Below, in pieces: positions 25,509-34,755 of a stretch of DNA of 54,582 nucleotides; within the stretch, counting starts at the first letter, position 1, and each line of letters opens with the position of its first letter. The position numbers were made by a program, and so were the translations under genes. Source of the DNA: Candidatus Epulonipiscium sp. (GTDB taxonomy: Bacteria > Bacillota_A > Clostridia > Lachnospirales > Cellulosilyticaceae); the NCBI GenBank assembly GCA_012841565.1, contig DUUM01000148.1, positions 1 to 54,582 of the forward strand. Direction: 5' to 3'. Under the pieces are notes generated by a model. The model was given only the letters and a program-made list of their open reading frames with translations. It did no database searches and was not told the DNA's origin.

Positions 25509-26552
25509 CTATTTTAATTGCTTTAATGAGTCTATATCATTCCCATTTAATCGCCAAATTGAATAGTTATAATAGCCTTTTCCCTTAACAACCTCTACCC
25601 ACGAACGTAATGTCTCACCATCTGCAAACCAGACTTGATGATTTACACCCTCTCCATCTCTATATGAAAAAGTTACACATTTGCTAGTTTTATCACGTGT
25701 AGGTGTTACCTTATAAAGACTTATTATTTCCTTTGCCTGGAGCTCTGTTAAAGGGGTAACGTTTTCTCCTTTTCCCCAATCAAAACCACCTGTTGCAAAA
25801 GCAAAAGATTTTCTACCCGGAAGACCCTTCATCTTGTCGACTAGTTCAAGAATAAATGCCGGATTTGCTTTAGGGCCGGGCTCAGTTCCTGAACCATAAA
25901 GATTATAGCACATCATGATATAATTGGGTCCCCTAGGAAAACCTAAGTCATAAGTAGGCAAAGATGGTTCTAATACAATACGCATCTTAAGATTCTCTTT
26001 TTCTAATTTCTCATATAACTTTCTATAGTAATCGACCGATAACCTCCAAAGTTGTTCATCCTTCTTCATTCCTTCATAGTCAATCTCAATCCCATCATAT
26101 CCGCCTTCTACAGCTAACATAACAATTTTGTTCATATGACTTTCTAGATTTTTCTCATCATTAAATAACTGATATAACATATTTGTATCTTTTAAGGATG
26201 ATGTGCCATCTCTGTTAATTTTATCATTAACGATGGATAAATAATGCACATACTCCTTATCTTTAAATTCTTTTTTAACCCGATTAAAGTTATCTGTCAC
26301 TTCTTCTGGAACAAAGAGATTATGATTACTGTCGAAGTAGGCAGCAAAATAGCAAATCTCATTGATGCTATCTTCTAAAGAAGCAATTTCTTGCTCCATC
26401 TTTTCATTATCCCAATATACATTCCATACAGATAAGTTCTCCTTCTTATCTGTAGAGTAGTTGCTTTTGCTTTTTTCTTTAGCTGCTGTACAGGAGATTA
26501 AACATATAGCAGAGATTACTATAACAACTAATAACATATATTGTTTTTTCAT
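25509..26552 (-). CDS. GH18-like glycoside hydrolase lipoprotein
   Basis: 347 residues. A lipoprotein signal is visible: hydrophobic residues 5-20 and a lipobox LIS-Cys21. The GH18 active-site motif DGxDxDxE appears as DGIEIDYE (153-160), with the catalytic Glu at 160 kept. Further family features are the YIMMCYNLYGS segment and the C-terminal YYNYSIWRLNG. Expected to sit on the outside of the membrane and cut N-acetylhexosamine-containing glycans, possibly the polymer made by the operon or peptidoglycan. Last gene of the operon, 40 bases after the pseudo-deacetylase gene. Related proteins hydrolyse spore cortex. Confidence 0.82.
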   Translation of the reverse strand: MKKQYMLLVVIVISAICLISCTAAKEKSKSNYSTDKKENLSVWNVYWDNEKMEQEIASLEDSINEICYFAAYFDSNHNLFVPEEVTDNFNRVKKEFKDKEYVHYLSIVNDKINRDGTSSLKDTNMLYQLFNDEKNLESHMNKIVMLAVEGGYDGIEIDYEGMKKDEQLWRLSVDYYRKLYEKLEKENLKMRIVLEPSLPTYDLGFPRGPNYIMMCYNLYGSGTEPGPKANPAFILELVDKMKGLPGRKSFAFATGGFDWGKGENVTPLTELQAKEIISLYKVTPTRDKTSKCVTFSYRDGEGVNHQVWFADGETLRSWVEVVKGKGYYNYSIWRLNGNDIDSLKQLK

Positions 26553-26592
26553 TTTTTCATCCCCTTATTTAATGTAAGATATCTCAAGTAAC

Positions 26593-28467
26593 CTAAAAGT
26601 TTTTAATAAACCAACCAATAATATTATTCCATTGTAACTTTAAGGTCGCTTTAACCTTTTCAAAGTCTTTTAATCTATTATCATATAAAATCGTTTCCTT
26701 TTGCTCTTCTGTTAAAGATGGCTTTGCAATCACCAGATCTTCAAATACACCATCATAAACGTCATCCGTTAAATTTCTTTGACTGTACCCATAGCCACTA
26801 AAAGCTGATTCTAAATAAATAGCTCCCTTATCTGTTTGATTAATCTCCAGCTTATTTGTTACCAGTTTTTCATCTAAGGATATAGTGATTTTATTATCTT
26901 GCACATAAATATCTAACAAGCGATCTCCTCTTTTAGATAAACTAATAGGAGGAATATATTCTGTGCCTCCCTCTTCAATAGAAACAACCTGTGTGTTCCT
27001 CTTTTCCTTGAGTAATTCATTTATTACTTTTGCCTCGTTTATATCACTCGCATATTTTAGCCTAGTTTCTAATGCCCTAATTTCTGCAGCCAAACTATTT
27101 TCATCTTTTGATTCTAATTGAATTTCATCGTGCTGATTTAAGTCTAACACTAAGAGTTCTTGCTCTGAAGCCTCTGCCCTTTTATCGTAGAGATATAAGA
27201 AGTTATTTTTTATTTCTACACGAATATAACTTTCTAATGCTTCATCAGCTCTCAAATAAAGTGCTTGGGAACCAGCTTGATTACCTTTTAATCTTACGGA
27301 AAGGCGAAGATCATTATACGCTTCACTTTGTTTTAATTTCATTAGGCCCCGTTTTCCTGGTAGGGAAGTTAAAGCTATTGTTTCATCAATAAACTCTGAC
27401 TCTCCTTCTAGAGTATCCCAATCTTTTTTCCTTTTTAAATCACCTGATACAAATGCCAAATCAGTCTTTGTATCATCCCATATTCTCATGAGTAAATGAT
27501 TGGTTTGCCAAGAGGCTTGTGGCTGTATCCTTGTTAAATCATAAATAGATGAATTATTAATATTTAAACTATTACCCTCTCGGTTAAAGTTCATCTTGAA
27601 AAGTTCATTCACCCACTTCTCATTTTCGTAACTTACCTTATCGTTGGTTCCAAATTGACCACTATTGGAATGCATCAATATATACATATCTGGAATCTTA
27701 TTAATCTTGTTTGTATATATTTCTCTTATTTTCTTATAATCATATGCAATACGATCTTCCATTTCCTGTAAACTCTCCGTAGGAACACCTATTTCATTAC
27801 GAATATAATCCATTAGATAATGATTGTAATTCCGATCTAAATAAGGTGACATCATTTTAAATTCGTAGGTATCTAAGGTATTTAAAAATCGCTCATAGCG
27901 GTTAAATACATTGATATACACTAACCTATATCCATTCGTTCCCAACTCCCAAAAAGTGCTTTTCTCCAGTTCTTTTAAGTCTTTAGGACTTAAAAATTTA
28001 GGATCTGTTTTTTCTAAATTTTGAGCGTAGGTTAATATATTTCCTTTAAAATTATGTGTTTCTAAGATGTTCTGAGCAAAAATAGCTGTATCTCTTCTAC
28101 CATCTTCAAGTATAAGAAAGAGGGACTTTTCTGGAAGTGCCTTCCCTTCCTTATAATAATCCATAATATCCTTTTGAGTAATCGTAACATATCCTGACTC
28201 TTTTAGGGCTTTTAAATGTTCATCAAAGCGATTAGTACTAATGAGTGTTTCACTCTCTGAGCGATCTATCCCAAAGTACGATAAAGCGATAAATCCCTTT
28301 TCAGTCTGATTTCTTTCTTTATCTTGAACAGACACATATGTATTAAAAGAGAAAAACGCTTTAATACCTATAAATAGAATTACTATTAAAATAATACCTT
28401 GCATTATGCCACGTATTATTTTAATAGTATCCTTTTTCTGCGGTGAAAATGGTTTATTCTTCTTCAT
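26593..28467 (-). CDS. Membrane-anchored deacetylase-like protein with C-terminal carbohydrate-binding-like region
   Basis: 624 residues from ATG 28467, which follows GAAGGGATC; a longer start at 28500 lies before this site. N-terminal membrane segment at about residues 15-40. Residues about 80-330 resemble the NodB/polysaccharide deacetylase fold (FLILEDGRRDTAIFAQNILE), but the catalytic Asp-Asp is Glu-Asp, and no HxxxH follows (MHSNSGQF is at the wrong place), so catalysis is doubtful. The C-terminal third (about 360-600) is beta-rich with a helical insertion near residues 460-490 and looks like a concanavalin/LamG-type sugar-binding fold. It overlaps the glycosyltransferase gene by 14 bases, suggesting coupled translation. 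Role inferred: polymer binding or processing at the export site. Confidence 0.7.
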   Translation of the reverse strand: MKKNKPFSPQKKDTIKIIRGIMQGIILIVILFIGIKAFFSFNTYVSVQDKERNQTEKGFIALSYFGIDRSESETLISTNRFDEHLKALKESGYVTITQKDIMDYYKEGKALPEKSLFLILEDGRRDTAIFAQNILETHNFKGNILTYAQNLEKTDPKFLSPKDLKELEKSTFWELGTNGYRLVYINVFNRYERFLNTLDTYEFKMMSPYLDRNYNHYLMDYIRNEIGVPTESLQEMEDRIAYDYKKIREIYTNKINKIPDMYILMHSNSGQFGTNDKVSYENEKWVNELFKMNFNREGNSLNINNSSIYDLTRIQPQASWQTNHLLMRIWDDTKTDLAFVSGDLKRKKDWDTLEGESEFIDETIALTSLPGKRGLMKLKQSEAYNDLRLSVRLKGNQAGSQALYLRADEALESYIRVEIKNNFLYLYDKRAEASEQELLVLDLNQHDEIQLESKDENSLAAEIRALETRLKYASDINEAKVINELLKEKRNTQVVSIEEGGTEYIPPISLSKRGDRLLDIYVQDNKITISLDEKLVTNKLEINQTDKGAIYLESAFSGYGYSQRNLTDDVYDGVFEDLVIAKPSLTEEQKETILYDNRLKDFEKVKATLKLQWNNIIGWFIKNF

Positions 28468-30367
28468 ATGTGATCCCTTCCCCTTCCACTTTAGCATCAT
28501 GCTGTTTCTGCCAAAAATGTCGTTTATTTTTCTTCTTTTCTGCCTCTTTAAGGTCTTCAGGAGTCATCCTTGTTCCCCATGTTGATTTCCAAAACGTTAC
28601 CCAAGCAATAGGCATTTGCCATAACAAAACAGCTTCATAATAGAGTACAAAAACCATTCCAAAAATCCAGGTTGTACTTTTTCTAAAAATCATCTGGGTA
28701 AAGCTCATTAAAAGTGACATCATTAGTATTCCCACTAAAAAGGTAGTTGGGAAAATCCTATGAACAATAGGAACATAAATCAAATTGTATAAAACGATTA
28801 TTGGAGCAAAAATAGGAACCATAAGACCCATATAGAAAAACAAGGAGGTAAAGGGTTCCTTTTTCCATATAAATCCTCCTGCAATAATGGATTCTCTTAA
28901 CCACGAACGTTTCCAACGCATTTGTTGCTTCAGAAAAACATTGTATGTGTTGGGAACGATGGTAGCGCATGTCGCTGTATCTTGATACCCCGTCCTATGG
29001 TTTTTCAATACAAAGTTTGTTAGACTTCGATCATCTCCAAATGTCGCTCTTTGTCCTAAGAATTTTTGGTTTAGCCATTCATCCATATTTTCTAAAACAA
29101 TCTCTTTTCGGTAACAAGCTAATGGCCCCGAAAGACAGGTTACGGCATCAAAATAAGCTTCTGCTGCTTTCATAATACGAAATGCAATATAATATCTAAC
29201 AGACTGCATCTTTGTCAAAACATTTGTATACGTGTTGGCCACATCCGTTCTTCCTGATACCCCTCCCATTTTTGGATCTTGGAAAGGTTGCACAAGATTT
29301 CTAATGGCAAAAGGATCAAGAAAACTATCTGAATCGACAAATACAACGAGTTCATGTTTTGCCATTTTTGTTGCCCTTGCTAAAGCATCTCTTTTTCCTG
29401 CATTTTGTTCTTGGACCACATACTGAAGTCTTTCCTTGGTGTTATACCGTTCAGTTTCCTTGTAAATCTTATCTAAAGTCTCTTTAATCTTTTCAACTGA
29501 CCCATCATTCGAGCAATCATCTACTATAATAACTTCTAATTTATCAATGGGATAATCTTGATTCATACAACTTTTAATAGTTCTACCAATCCATTCTTCT
29601 TCATTAAAACAAGGAATAATGATGGTAACACCCGGGGTGAATTTACCGTTAATTTTCATTGGACGATATAACATCCCAAAAAAGTATCGACTTAATAAAA
29701 AGGTTGCTGCAATAATACTATATAAGTATAGAAACTTATTAAATCTAAAATAAATAACACTCCCGGCCCTCATTAAAATAATAAAACACGTTATTGAAAA
29801 TAATAATAAACTAGATATACTTAGCATATAACGGTCTTTTCTTTTGGCAGAGTACTGGGAAAGTGTTTCTTCAAATTCAAAGCCACAAATAGTATTGTCC
29901 CCTAAAACCTCTTTTACTCTCACTAATTTGGCTAGCATATTAACTTTCATTTCGTAGCCTTCTGGCATACTACCAGGGGTAATTTCAAATTTCAGTTTTA
30001 TTTTCTTTGCCCCGTTCATCATATCTAGGTTTTTCTCATTTTTAACTTCTAATAATATCCCTGTTGTTGAAATATCAATACCTTTACATGAAAACTTCAT
30101 CTTTTTTCTATTATCTAAATAGCACGTTACATCTACTTGTAAGTTTGCCTCATACCTAATTCCAGATTTAATTTCTTCAATAATAAGCTCCATCTCTTCA
30201 GGTGAACCCTCAAGGATCTTTTTACCACGCCTATCTAGATTGGTACGAACTTCTTCTTTGTCTGGAATGTTTGGAAGGATACGCCTATCATCAAGGGGGG
30301 CTAAAAGAATATCTTTAACTTCTGCTCTCCATTTTCTTTTTGTCTTCATTTTATCAAGCCAATCCAT
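28454..30367 (-). CDS. PilZ-domain-fused processive glycosyltransferase 2 (hyaluronan synthase/NodC-like)
   Basis: 637 residues. A PilZ-like domain at about 70-165 shows DISTTG (98-103), the (D/N)xSxxG motif; a clear RxxxR pair is not seen. Membrane segments follow at about 180-200 and 212-232, then a GT2 catalytic domain: TIIIPCFNEE (248-257), VDDCSNDGS (282-290), DSD (345-347), GDD (444-446) and QQMRW (481-485), the processive-synthase set. Several C-terminal membrane helices form the translocation channel. Order of GDDRSLTNFVL and QQMRWKRSW resembles hyaluronan synthase and NodC. Likely makes and exports a beta-linked N-acetylhexosamine- or uronate-containing polymer. Confidence 0.9.
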   Translation of the reverse strand: MDWLDKMKTKRKWRAEVKDILLAPLDDRRILPNIPDKEEVRTNLDRRGKKILEGSPEEMELIIEEIKSGIRYEANLQVDVTCYLDNRKKMKFSCKGIDISTTGILLEVKNEKNLDMMNGAKKIKLKFEITPGSMPEGYEMKVNMLAKLVRVKEVLGDNTICGFEFEETLSQYSAKRKDRYMLSISSLLLFSITCFIILMRAGSVIYFRFNKFLYLYSIIAATFLLSRYFFGMLYRPMKINGKFTPGVTIIIPCFNEEEWIGRTIKSCMNQDYPIDKLEVIIVDDCSNDGSVEKIKETLDKIYKETERYNTKERLQYVVQEQNAGKRDALARATKMAKHELVVFVDSDSFLDPFAIRNLVQPFQDPKMGGVSGRTDVANTYTNVLTKMQSVRYYIAFRIMKAAEAYFDAVTCLSGPLACYRKEIVLENMDEWLNQKFLGQRATFGDDRSLTNFVLKNHRTGYQDTATCATIVPNTYNVFLKQQMRWKRSWLRESIIAGGFIWKKEPFTSLFFYMGLMVPIFAPIIVLYNLIYVPIVHRIFPTTFLVGILMMSLLMSFTQMIFRKSTTWIFGMVFVLYYEAVLLWQMPIAWVTFWKSTWGTRMTPEDLKEAEKKKNKRHFWQKQHDAKVEGEGITYEEE

Positions 30368-33114
30368 TATTGTCCCCCCCCTACAGTTATAGGTTCATTA
30401 TGATAGTCGTTCTTTAGATAATCACTTAACTTTGCAAAACGATACCCTCGCTCCATATAATAAGGAATAACGGCGTCTAAGGCTTCTGCTGTATAGGCAC
30501 TTTCGTCAGACATATGCATCACGACAACACTGCCATTTTCAATCATTCGTCTATCTTCAAATGGTGTGCTTTCATTTACTTCTTGAGAAGAGTCATTGGT
30601 GTTCAGTCCATTTTTTAATCTATTAATCAGTTGTGCCGCACTGGTTGCATCGTAATCGTGGGTACTAAAATCGCCATTAACAATGTACTTATAACCCATG
30701 TCAAAGACAGTTTCTAAACCTGTTTTGCTAACTGCTAAAGTAGGCGGTCTAAAGAAAGGCTTCACTGCTCCCGTATCACCAATATACCTTAACATTTCTT
30801 GTTGTGCTATTAAAACATCATATTGAAGCATTTGTTTCTCAGCTTCACCACTAATATTAATCTTGAGATGTTTAAACGTGTGATTTCCAATATCGTGCCC
30901 ATCTAAAGCAACGGCTCTTAGTAAGTTAGGATTAATAAAGTCACTCTCATAGCTAAGATTATCGCTTCCTACTCTAATAAAAAAGGTTGCCTTTGCGTTA
31001 TATTTTTTTAATGTGTTAAGAAGTGGCGTAATACTTGCATCTGATCCCCAGTCATCAAATGTTAAAAAGATTACTTTGTCATTATTAACTTTTATTTTCC
31101 CCTCTTTATTAATCTGTGCAATCTCTCTTTCACTAAACTCAACTAGCTGTGAACTAGAAACTATATCCGGATTGCCAATATAGTTTCGGACTATCAGGTT
31201 CTCTAATTGTTCCTCAGGGTACCCATATGCTTTCTGTATGCTGTCTGTTCCTACAATATCTGCTTTTGATTTAGGACTATAGCGTAAATTACTCATTTCT
31301 AAACTTGCAAGGTCACCGATGTTGTAAGTAGAATTCTTAATATACTTCACTGCTATTTGTCTAACCACTTCTTCAATAACACCCTTTTCGGTTAAATAGT
31401 CTAATCTAAAATGAACAATATCCCCTCTGGACAAAGCAATTATATTGGAGAAATAACCATTTATAATATCTTCTGCATACAAGTCTTTATACTTTGCTTG
31501 GATAGGATTTTTGTTATACGTAATAACCTCTTTATATCCCAGCGCAGAAGCTACTTCCAAAACATGCCCACCTGTATCAGCATACAAAGGCATATATATG
31601 TTGTGACGTTCCTTTGAATAGTCTTCTCCTAAAAATGCTTTCAAATAACGCTCCCCCATGTCTATTTCATAAGACAAACTATCAAAGTCCAACATCCTTG
31701 GGCTACTGGTAATCATGCCATACCCACCATTAGCAACCTGCTGCCCCCTATCAATAATTTGTTGAATATTTTCTGGATACGCCAAGATTTCTTTTCCAGT
31801 TATAAAAAAGGTTGCTTTAGCATCTAATTCCTCTAACACATCTAAAACATTCTCTACTACATCCTTATTTCCCACACCCCTAAAGGTATAGGCAACTGTC
31901 GGATCCGTTGTACTGAAGTTACTGATTATTTTAGCCTGGTTTCCTTTGTTTTGTATTCTCTTTTCTTGGTAATTAGCCGGCTTTTTATCAACTTTTAAGC
32001 CCTTATCTACATTTAAGTCTTTATCTACCTTTAAATCTAGCTCATTTTTTATTTGTGATGGGCTTGGTACTATTTTACTAGTCTGATGCTTCGGCTTAGT
32101 TATGACTGGTTTAAAAATCTGATGTCTTTTGTTTTCATCAGCCGCCCCACCAACAACCATAGCTGGCGCTTTATCCACACTCTCATCTTTGGCTAAAACA
32201 ACCCCCTCATAAGATAGAAGCTGATCCACAAGCACTATTTTATAATCTTCTCCCTGTAAGGCTGTAAGTAAAAATTCTACAACCTCTATCAACTTCTTAT
32301 TTGGGTTAACCGGTTCCTCAGGATTTAGATTAAGTGTAGGTTCTGGATCTATAGCTGGTTTTTCTTCTTTATTTCTAACAGGTTTTTCATATTCTGAATC
32401 ATTTAAAACCCGATCTGTCTTGATTGAAATAATAGAACCCTCTTTTAGACTCTTTACATAGTCTACCGCCATACTTTGTGTCGGAAGGCTTTGATAACTT
32501 AGAAAATAGCTACTGTGTACTGCCGTTTCTAAACCTGAAGCATAAGAAGACTTTAACAGTTTCTTTGTGTAGTTTTTTATGTCAGCCTTTAACATGGTAG
32601 GTTCTTCTCCTGTAATGTCACGCAGAATTACATTTGTTTGGCAAAAGTCCTCTAGCAACTGTTGACTTGAAAGTTTTGTTATGTCTCTATCAGCCTGTAA
32701 TGTATAATTACCAATAGGTTGCCCTGCCTTCGAAATTACCTTTACCGTCTCAGAATCTTCTGCGCTCTTAATTCCTGGTAAGAAAAACATAGCTTTTACC
32801 TTATGATGGTCAAGAAGCTTTAATAATTCCTCAGTAGTCCCTTGATCAACTATTCCGTCAAAAGTAAGGGCCACTATTTTTTCTTCAGTCTTTACTTTTT
32901 CAATAATAGCTGAAGCCTGATTACCTTCTTTTAGCTTATTATTTGCTTTTTCTATTGCCAATGTAGCATCATACATTCCGTTAAGATGCTCTAATGATAC
33001 AGCCGCAGTGGCAGGCTTTTTAGTTCCAGATATATATTTAAAAGTACCAATCATAGCCAACCCCACCACCGTAGCAACTATAACTAAAAGGACCTTTTTA
33101 TTTATTCCATTCAT
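30367..33114 (-). CDS. Protein with three NodB-type deacetylase domains, two degenerate
   Basis: 915 residues, one N-terminal membrane segment (about 7-28). Domain 1 (about 78-235): TFDG at 84-87 in place of TFDD and no HxxxH. Domain 2 (about 400-595): TFRG in place of TFDD, GGYG in place of GNHT. Domain 3 (about 680-905): TFDDW (685-689), GNHTFKH (743-749, metal-binding HxxxH), FFRPP and a late VVMHMSD, so it looks catalytic. Linker 340-395 has a short repeat of LKVDK/LNVDK units. It probably removes acetyl groups from the polymer outside the membrane. The stop codon overlaps the start of the glycosyltransferase by one base. Confidence 0.88.
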   Translation of the reverse strand: MNGINKKVLLVIVATVVGLAMIGTFKYISGTKKPATAAVSLEHLNGMYDATLAIEKANNKLKEGNQASAIIEKVKTEEKIVALTFDGIVDQGTTEELLKLLDHHKVKAMFFLPGIKSAEDSETVKVISKAGQPIGNYTLQADRDITKLSSQQLLEDFCQTNVILRDITGEEPTMLKADIKNYTKKLLKSSYASGLETAVHSSYFLSYQSLPTQSMAVDYVKSLKEGSIISIKTDRVLNDSEYEKPVRNKEEKPAIDPEPTLNLNPEEPVNPNKKLIEVVEFLLTALQGEDYKIVLVDQLLSYEGVVLAKDESVDKAPAMVVGGAADENKRHQIFKPVITKPKHQTSKIVPSPSQIKNELDLKVDKDLNVDKGLKVDKKPANYQEKRIQNKGNQAKIISNFSTTDPTVAYTFRGVGNKDVVENVLDVLEELDAKATFFITGKEILAYPENIQQIIDRGQQVANGGYGMITSSPRMLDFDSLSYEIDMGERYLKAFLGEDYSKERHNIYMPLYADTGGHVLEVASALGYKEVITYNKNPIQAKYKDLYAEDIINGYFSNIIALSRGDIVHFRLDYLTEKGVIEEVVRQIAVKYIKNSTYNIGDLASLEMSNLRYSPKSKADIVGTDSIQKAYGYPEEQLENLIVRNYIGNPDIVSSSQLVEFSEREIAQINKEGKIKVNNDKVIFLTFDDWGSDASITPLLNTLKKYNAKATFFIRVGSDNLSYESDFINPNLLRAVALDGHDIGNHTFKHLKINISGEAEKQMLQYDVLIAQQEMLRYIGDTGAVKPFFRPPTLAVSKTGLETVFDMGYKYIVNGDFSTHDYDATSAAQLINRLKNGLNTNDSSQEVNESTPFEDRRMIENGSVVVMHMSDESAYTAEALDAVIPYYMERGYRFAKLSDYLKNDYHNEPITVGGGQ

Positions 33115-33136
33115 TATCTAACCCCCCGTTCTTATT

Positions 33137-34456
33137 TTAAAGTCTCCAATAAGCATATCCTTCTTGTTCCATATCTTTTTTATTATAAATACCTTTTATA
33201 TCAATTATAACCTTTTCGTTACGAGGCCCTTTTACAAACTTTTCCTGTAATAAAGGTAGGGGCAGATCCTTAAATTGGTCATGACCTACAGCAAAGACTA
33301 AACAATCCATATCACACAATGTATCGAATTCCCTAATATCTCTTCCGTAAATACTTTTTATTTCTTCCTGATCCCCAACCGGATCTATAATAACTGGATC
33401 AATACCATATTCCCTTAAAAAGGTTACTATATCCTCTACTTTAGAGTTTCTTATATCCCCACAGTTTTCCTTAAATGTAACGCCTAATATTGCCACCTTG
33501 GCTTGTTTAACAACCTTATTTGCCAAGACCAGTTGTTTTATAATTGCTTCTCCAACAAACTTGGCCATTCCATCATTGATTTTTCTTCCTGATAAAATAA
33601 TCTGTGAATGATATCCTAACTTTTCTGCTTGATAGATAAAATAGTAAGGATCAACACCAATACAATGTCCCCCTACTAATCCAGGATAAAATCCTAGAGC
33701 ATTCCACTTAGTATTCATGGCTTCAATAACTTCTGTCGTATCTATTTCCATACGATCAAAAACCATGGCCAGCTCATTCATAAACGCTATATTAATATCT
33801 CGTTGGCTATTTTCTACCACTTTTGCTGCCTCAGCAACCTTAATGCTACTGGCTTTATGGACGCCTGCTGTAATAATTGTCTCATAAATACTAGCAACAA
33901 TATCTAGTGTCTCCTGATCTATTCCCGAAACAATCTTAGTAATACTTGCTAACGTATGAACCTTGTCTCCTGGATTAATACGCTCTGGTGAGTAGCCTAC
34001 TTTAAAATCTACGCCACATTTTAATCCTGAAGATTCTTCTAAAATAGGGATACAAATCTCTTCTGTTACTCCAGGATAAACTGTGGATTCATAAATAACA
34101 ATAGACCCTTTCGTTAAATTGTGTCCCACAATCTGACTGGCACCAATAATAGGCTGTAAGTCCGGTGTCTTGTCTGTGTTAACCGGCGTCGGTACCGCAA
34201 TGATTAAAACTTTGGCTTCTTTTAACCGTTCTTCTTCACTTGTAAAATCAACCGTTGTCTTAGAAATTTCTTCTATCCCCACCTCATCTGTGGGGTCTAA
34301 ACCATTCTTATAGTCTTGAATCTTTTGTTTATTAACATCAAACCCTATAACCTGTAGCTTTTTTGCAAACGCAACTGCTAAGGGCATCCCCACATATCCT
34401 AATCCTATAACCGCTACCTTCTCATTGTTTTGTATCATTTTCTTAATGAAATCCAT
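33137..34456 (-). CDS. UDP-N-acetylhexosamine 6-dehydrogenase (WbpA/TviB-like)
   Basis: 439 residues. First gene of the exopolysaccharide operon. Rossmann motif VAVIGLGYVGMPLAVAF (14-30), VPTPVN, YESTVYPGVTEE, SPERINPGDK, AAKVVENSQRDINIAFMNEL, and GLVGGHCIGVDPYY with the catalytic Cys in GGHCIGVDP. SPERINPGDK and ENSQRDIN are typical of the TviB/WbpA branch, which oxidises UDP-GlcNAc or UDP-GalNAc to the uronic acid; UDP-glucose dehydrogenases usually have different residues here. Assignment of the exact sugar is inference. ATG 34456 follows GGGGGAG. The deacetylase gene starts 22 bases downstream. Confidence 0.87.
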   Translation of the reverse strand: MDFIKKMIQNNEKVAVIGLGYVGMPLAVAFAKKLQVIGFDVNKQKIQDYKNGLDPTDEVGIEEISKTTVDFTSEEERLKEAKVLIIAVPTPVNTDKTPDLQPIIGASQIVGHNLTKGSIVIYESTVYPGVTEEICIPILEESSGLKCGVDFKVGYSPERINPGDKVHTLASITKIVSGIDQETLDIVASIYETIITAGVHKASSIKVAEAAKVVENSQRDINIAFMNELAMVFDRMEIDTTEVIEAMNTKWNALGFYPGLVGGHCIGVDPYYFIYQAEKLGYHSQIILSGRKINDGMAKFVGEAIIKQLVLANKVVKQAKVAILGVTFKENCGDIRNSKVEDIVTFLREYGIDPVIIDPVGDQEEIKSIYGRDIREFDTLCDMDCLVFAVGHDQFKDLPLPLLQEKFVKGPRNEKVIIDIKGIYNKKDMEQEGYAYWRL

Positions 34457-34755
34457 TATAACATCTCCCCCTTTATGACGGCAGTGTAACGTGTTACTCC
34501 GCTTCTTTTATTTAAATTTCATATACCAAGAATTCCAATACCTTGGTGGTATATTTGCTCATATATTAATCTTTTAATTATACAACAAACTCTTTCTTAT
34601 GACCATCCATATTATATGATAATAGTTATTATTTGTACTTATGTTTTAAATTCTTACTTTTTATATAAAATCTCAATCTTGAATCTATTTAAGCTTCCTT
34701 TACTTACCCTTTATTATTTTGTATAATATAGTAATCAAATTTAGAGGTGCAAATT
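34457..34755. other. Divergent intergenic region with promoters
   Basis: 299 AT-rich bases between the exopolysaccharide operon (minus) and the HelD gene (plus). On the plus strand, TTTACT (34699-34704), 17 bases, TATAAT (34722-34727) forms a good promoter for HelD. On the minus strand TTGTTGTATAAT is a possible -10 for the operon with a poor -35. A dyad ATATACCAAG...CTTGG.GGTATAT near 34518-34553 could be an operator site for the operon. No gene is supported here. Confidence 0.6.
34699..34727 (+). promoter_or_regulatory. Promoter of the HelD-type helicase gene
   Basis: TTTACT, 17-base spacer ending in TTTTG, then a perfect TATAAT. The ATG is at 34756. Confidence 0.7.
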
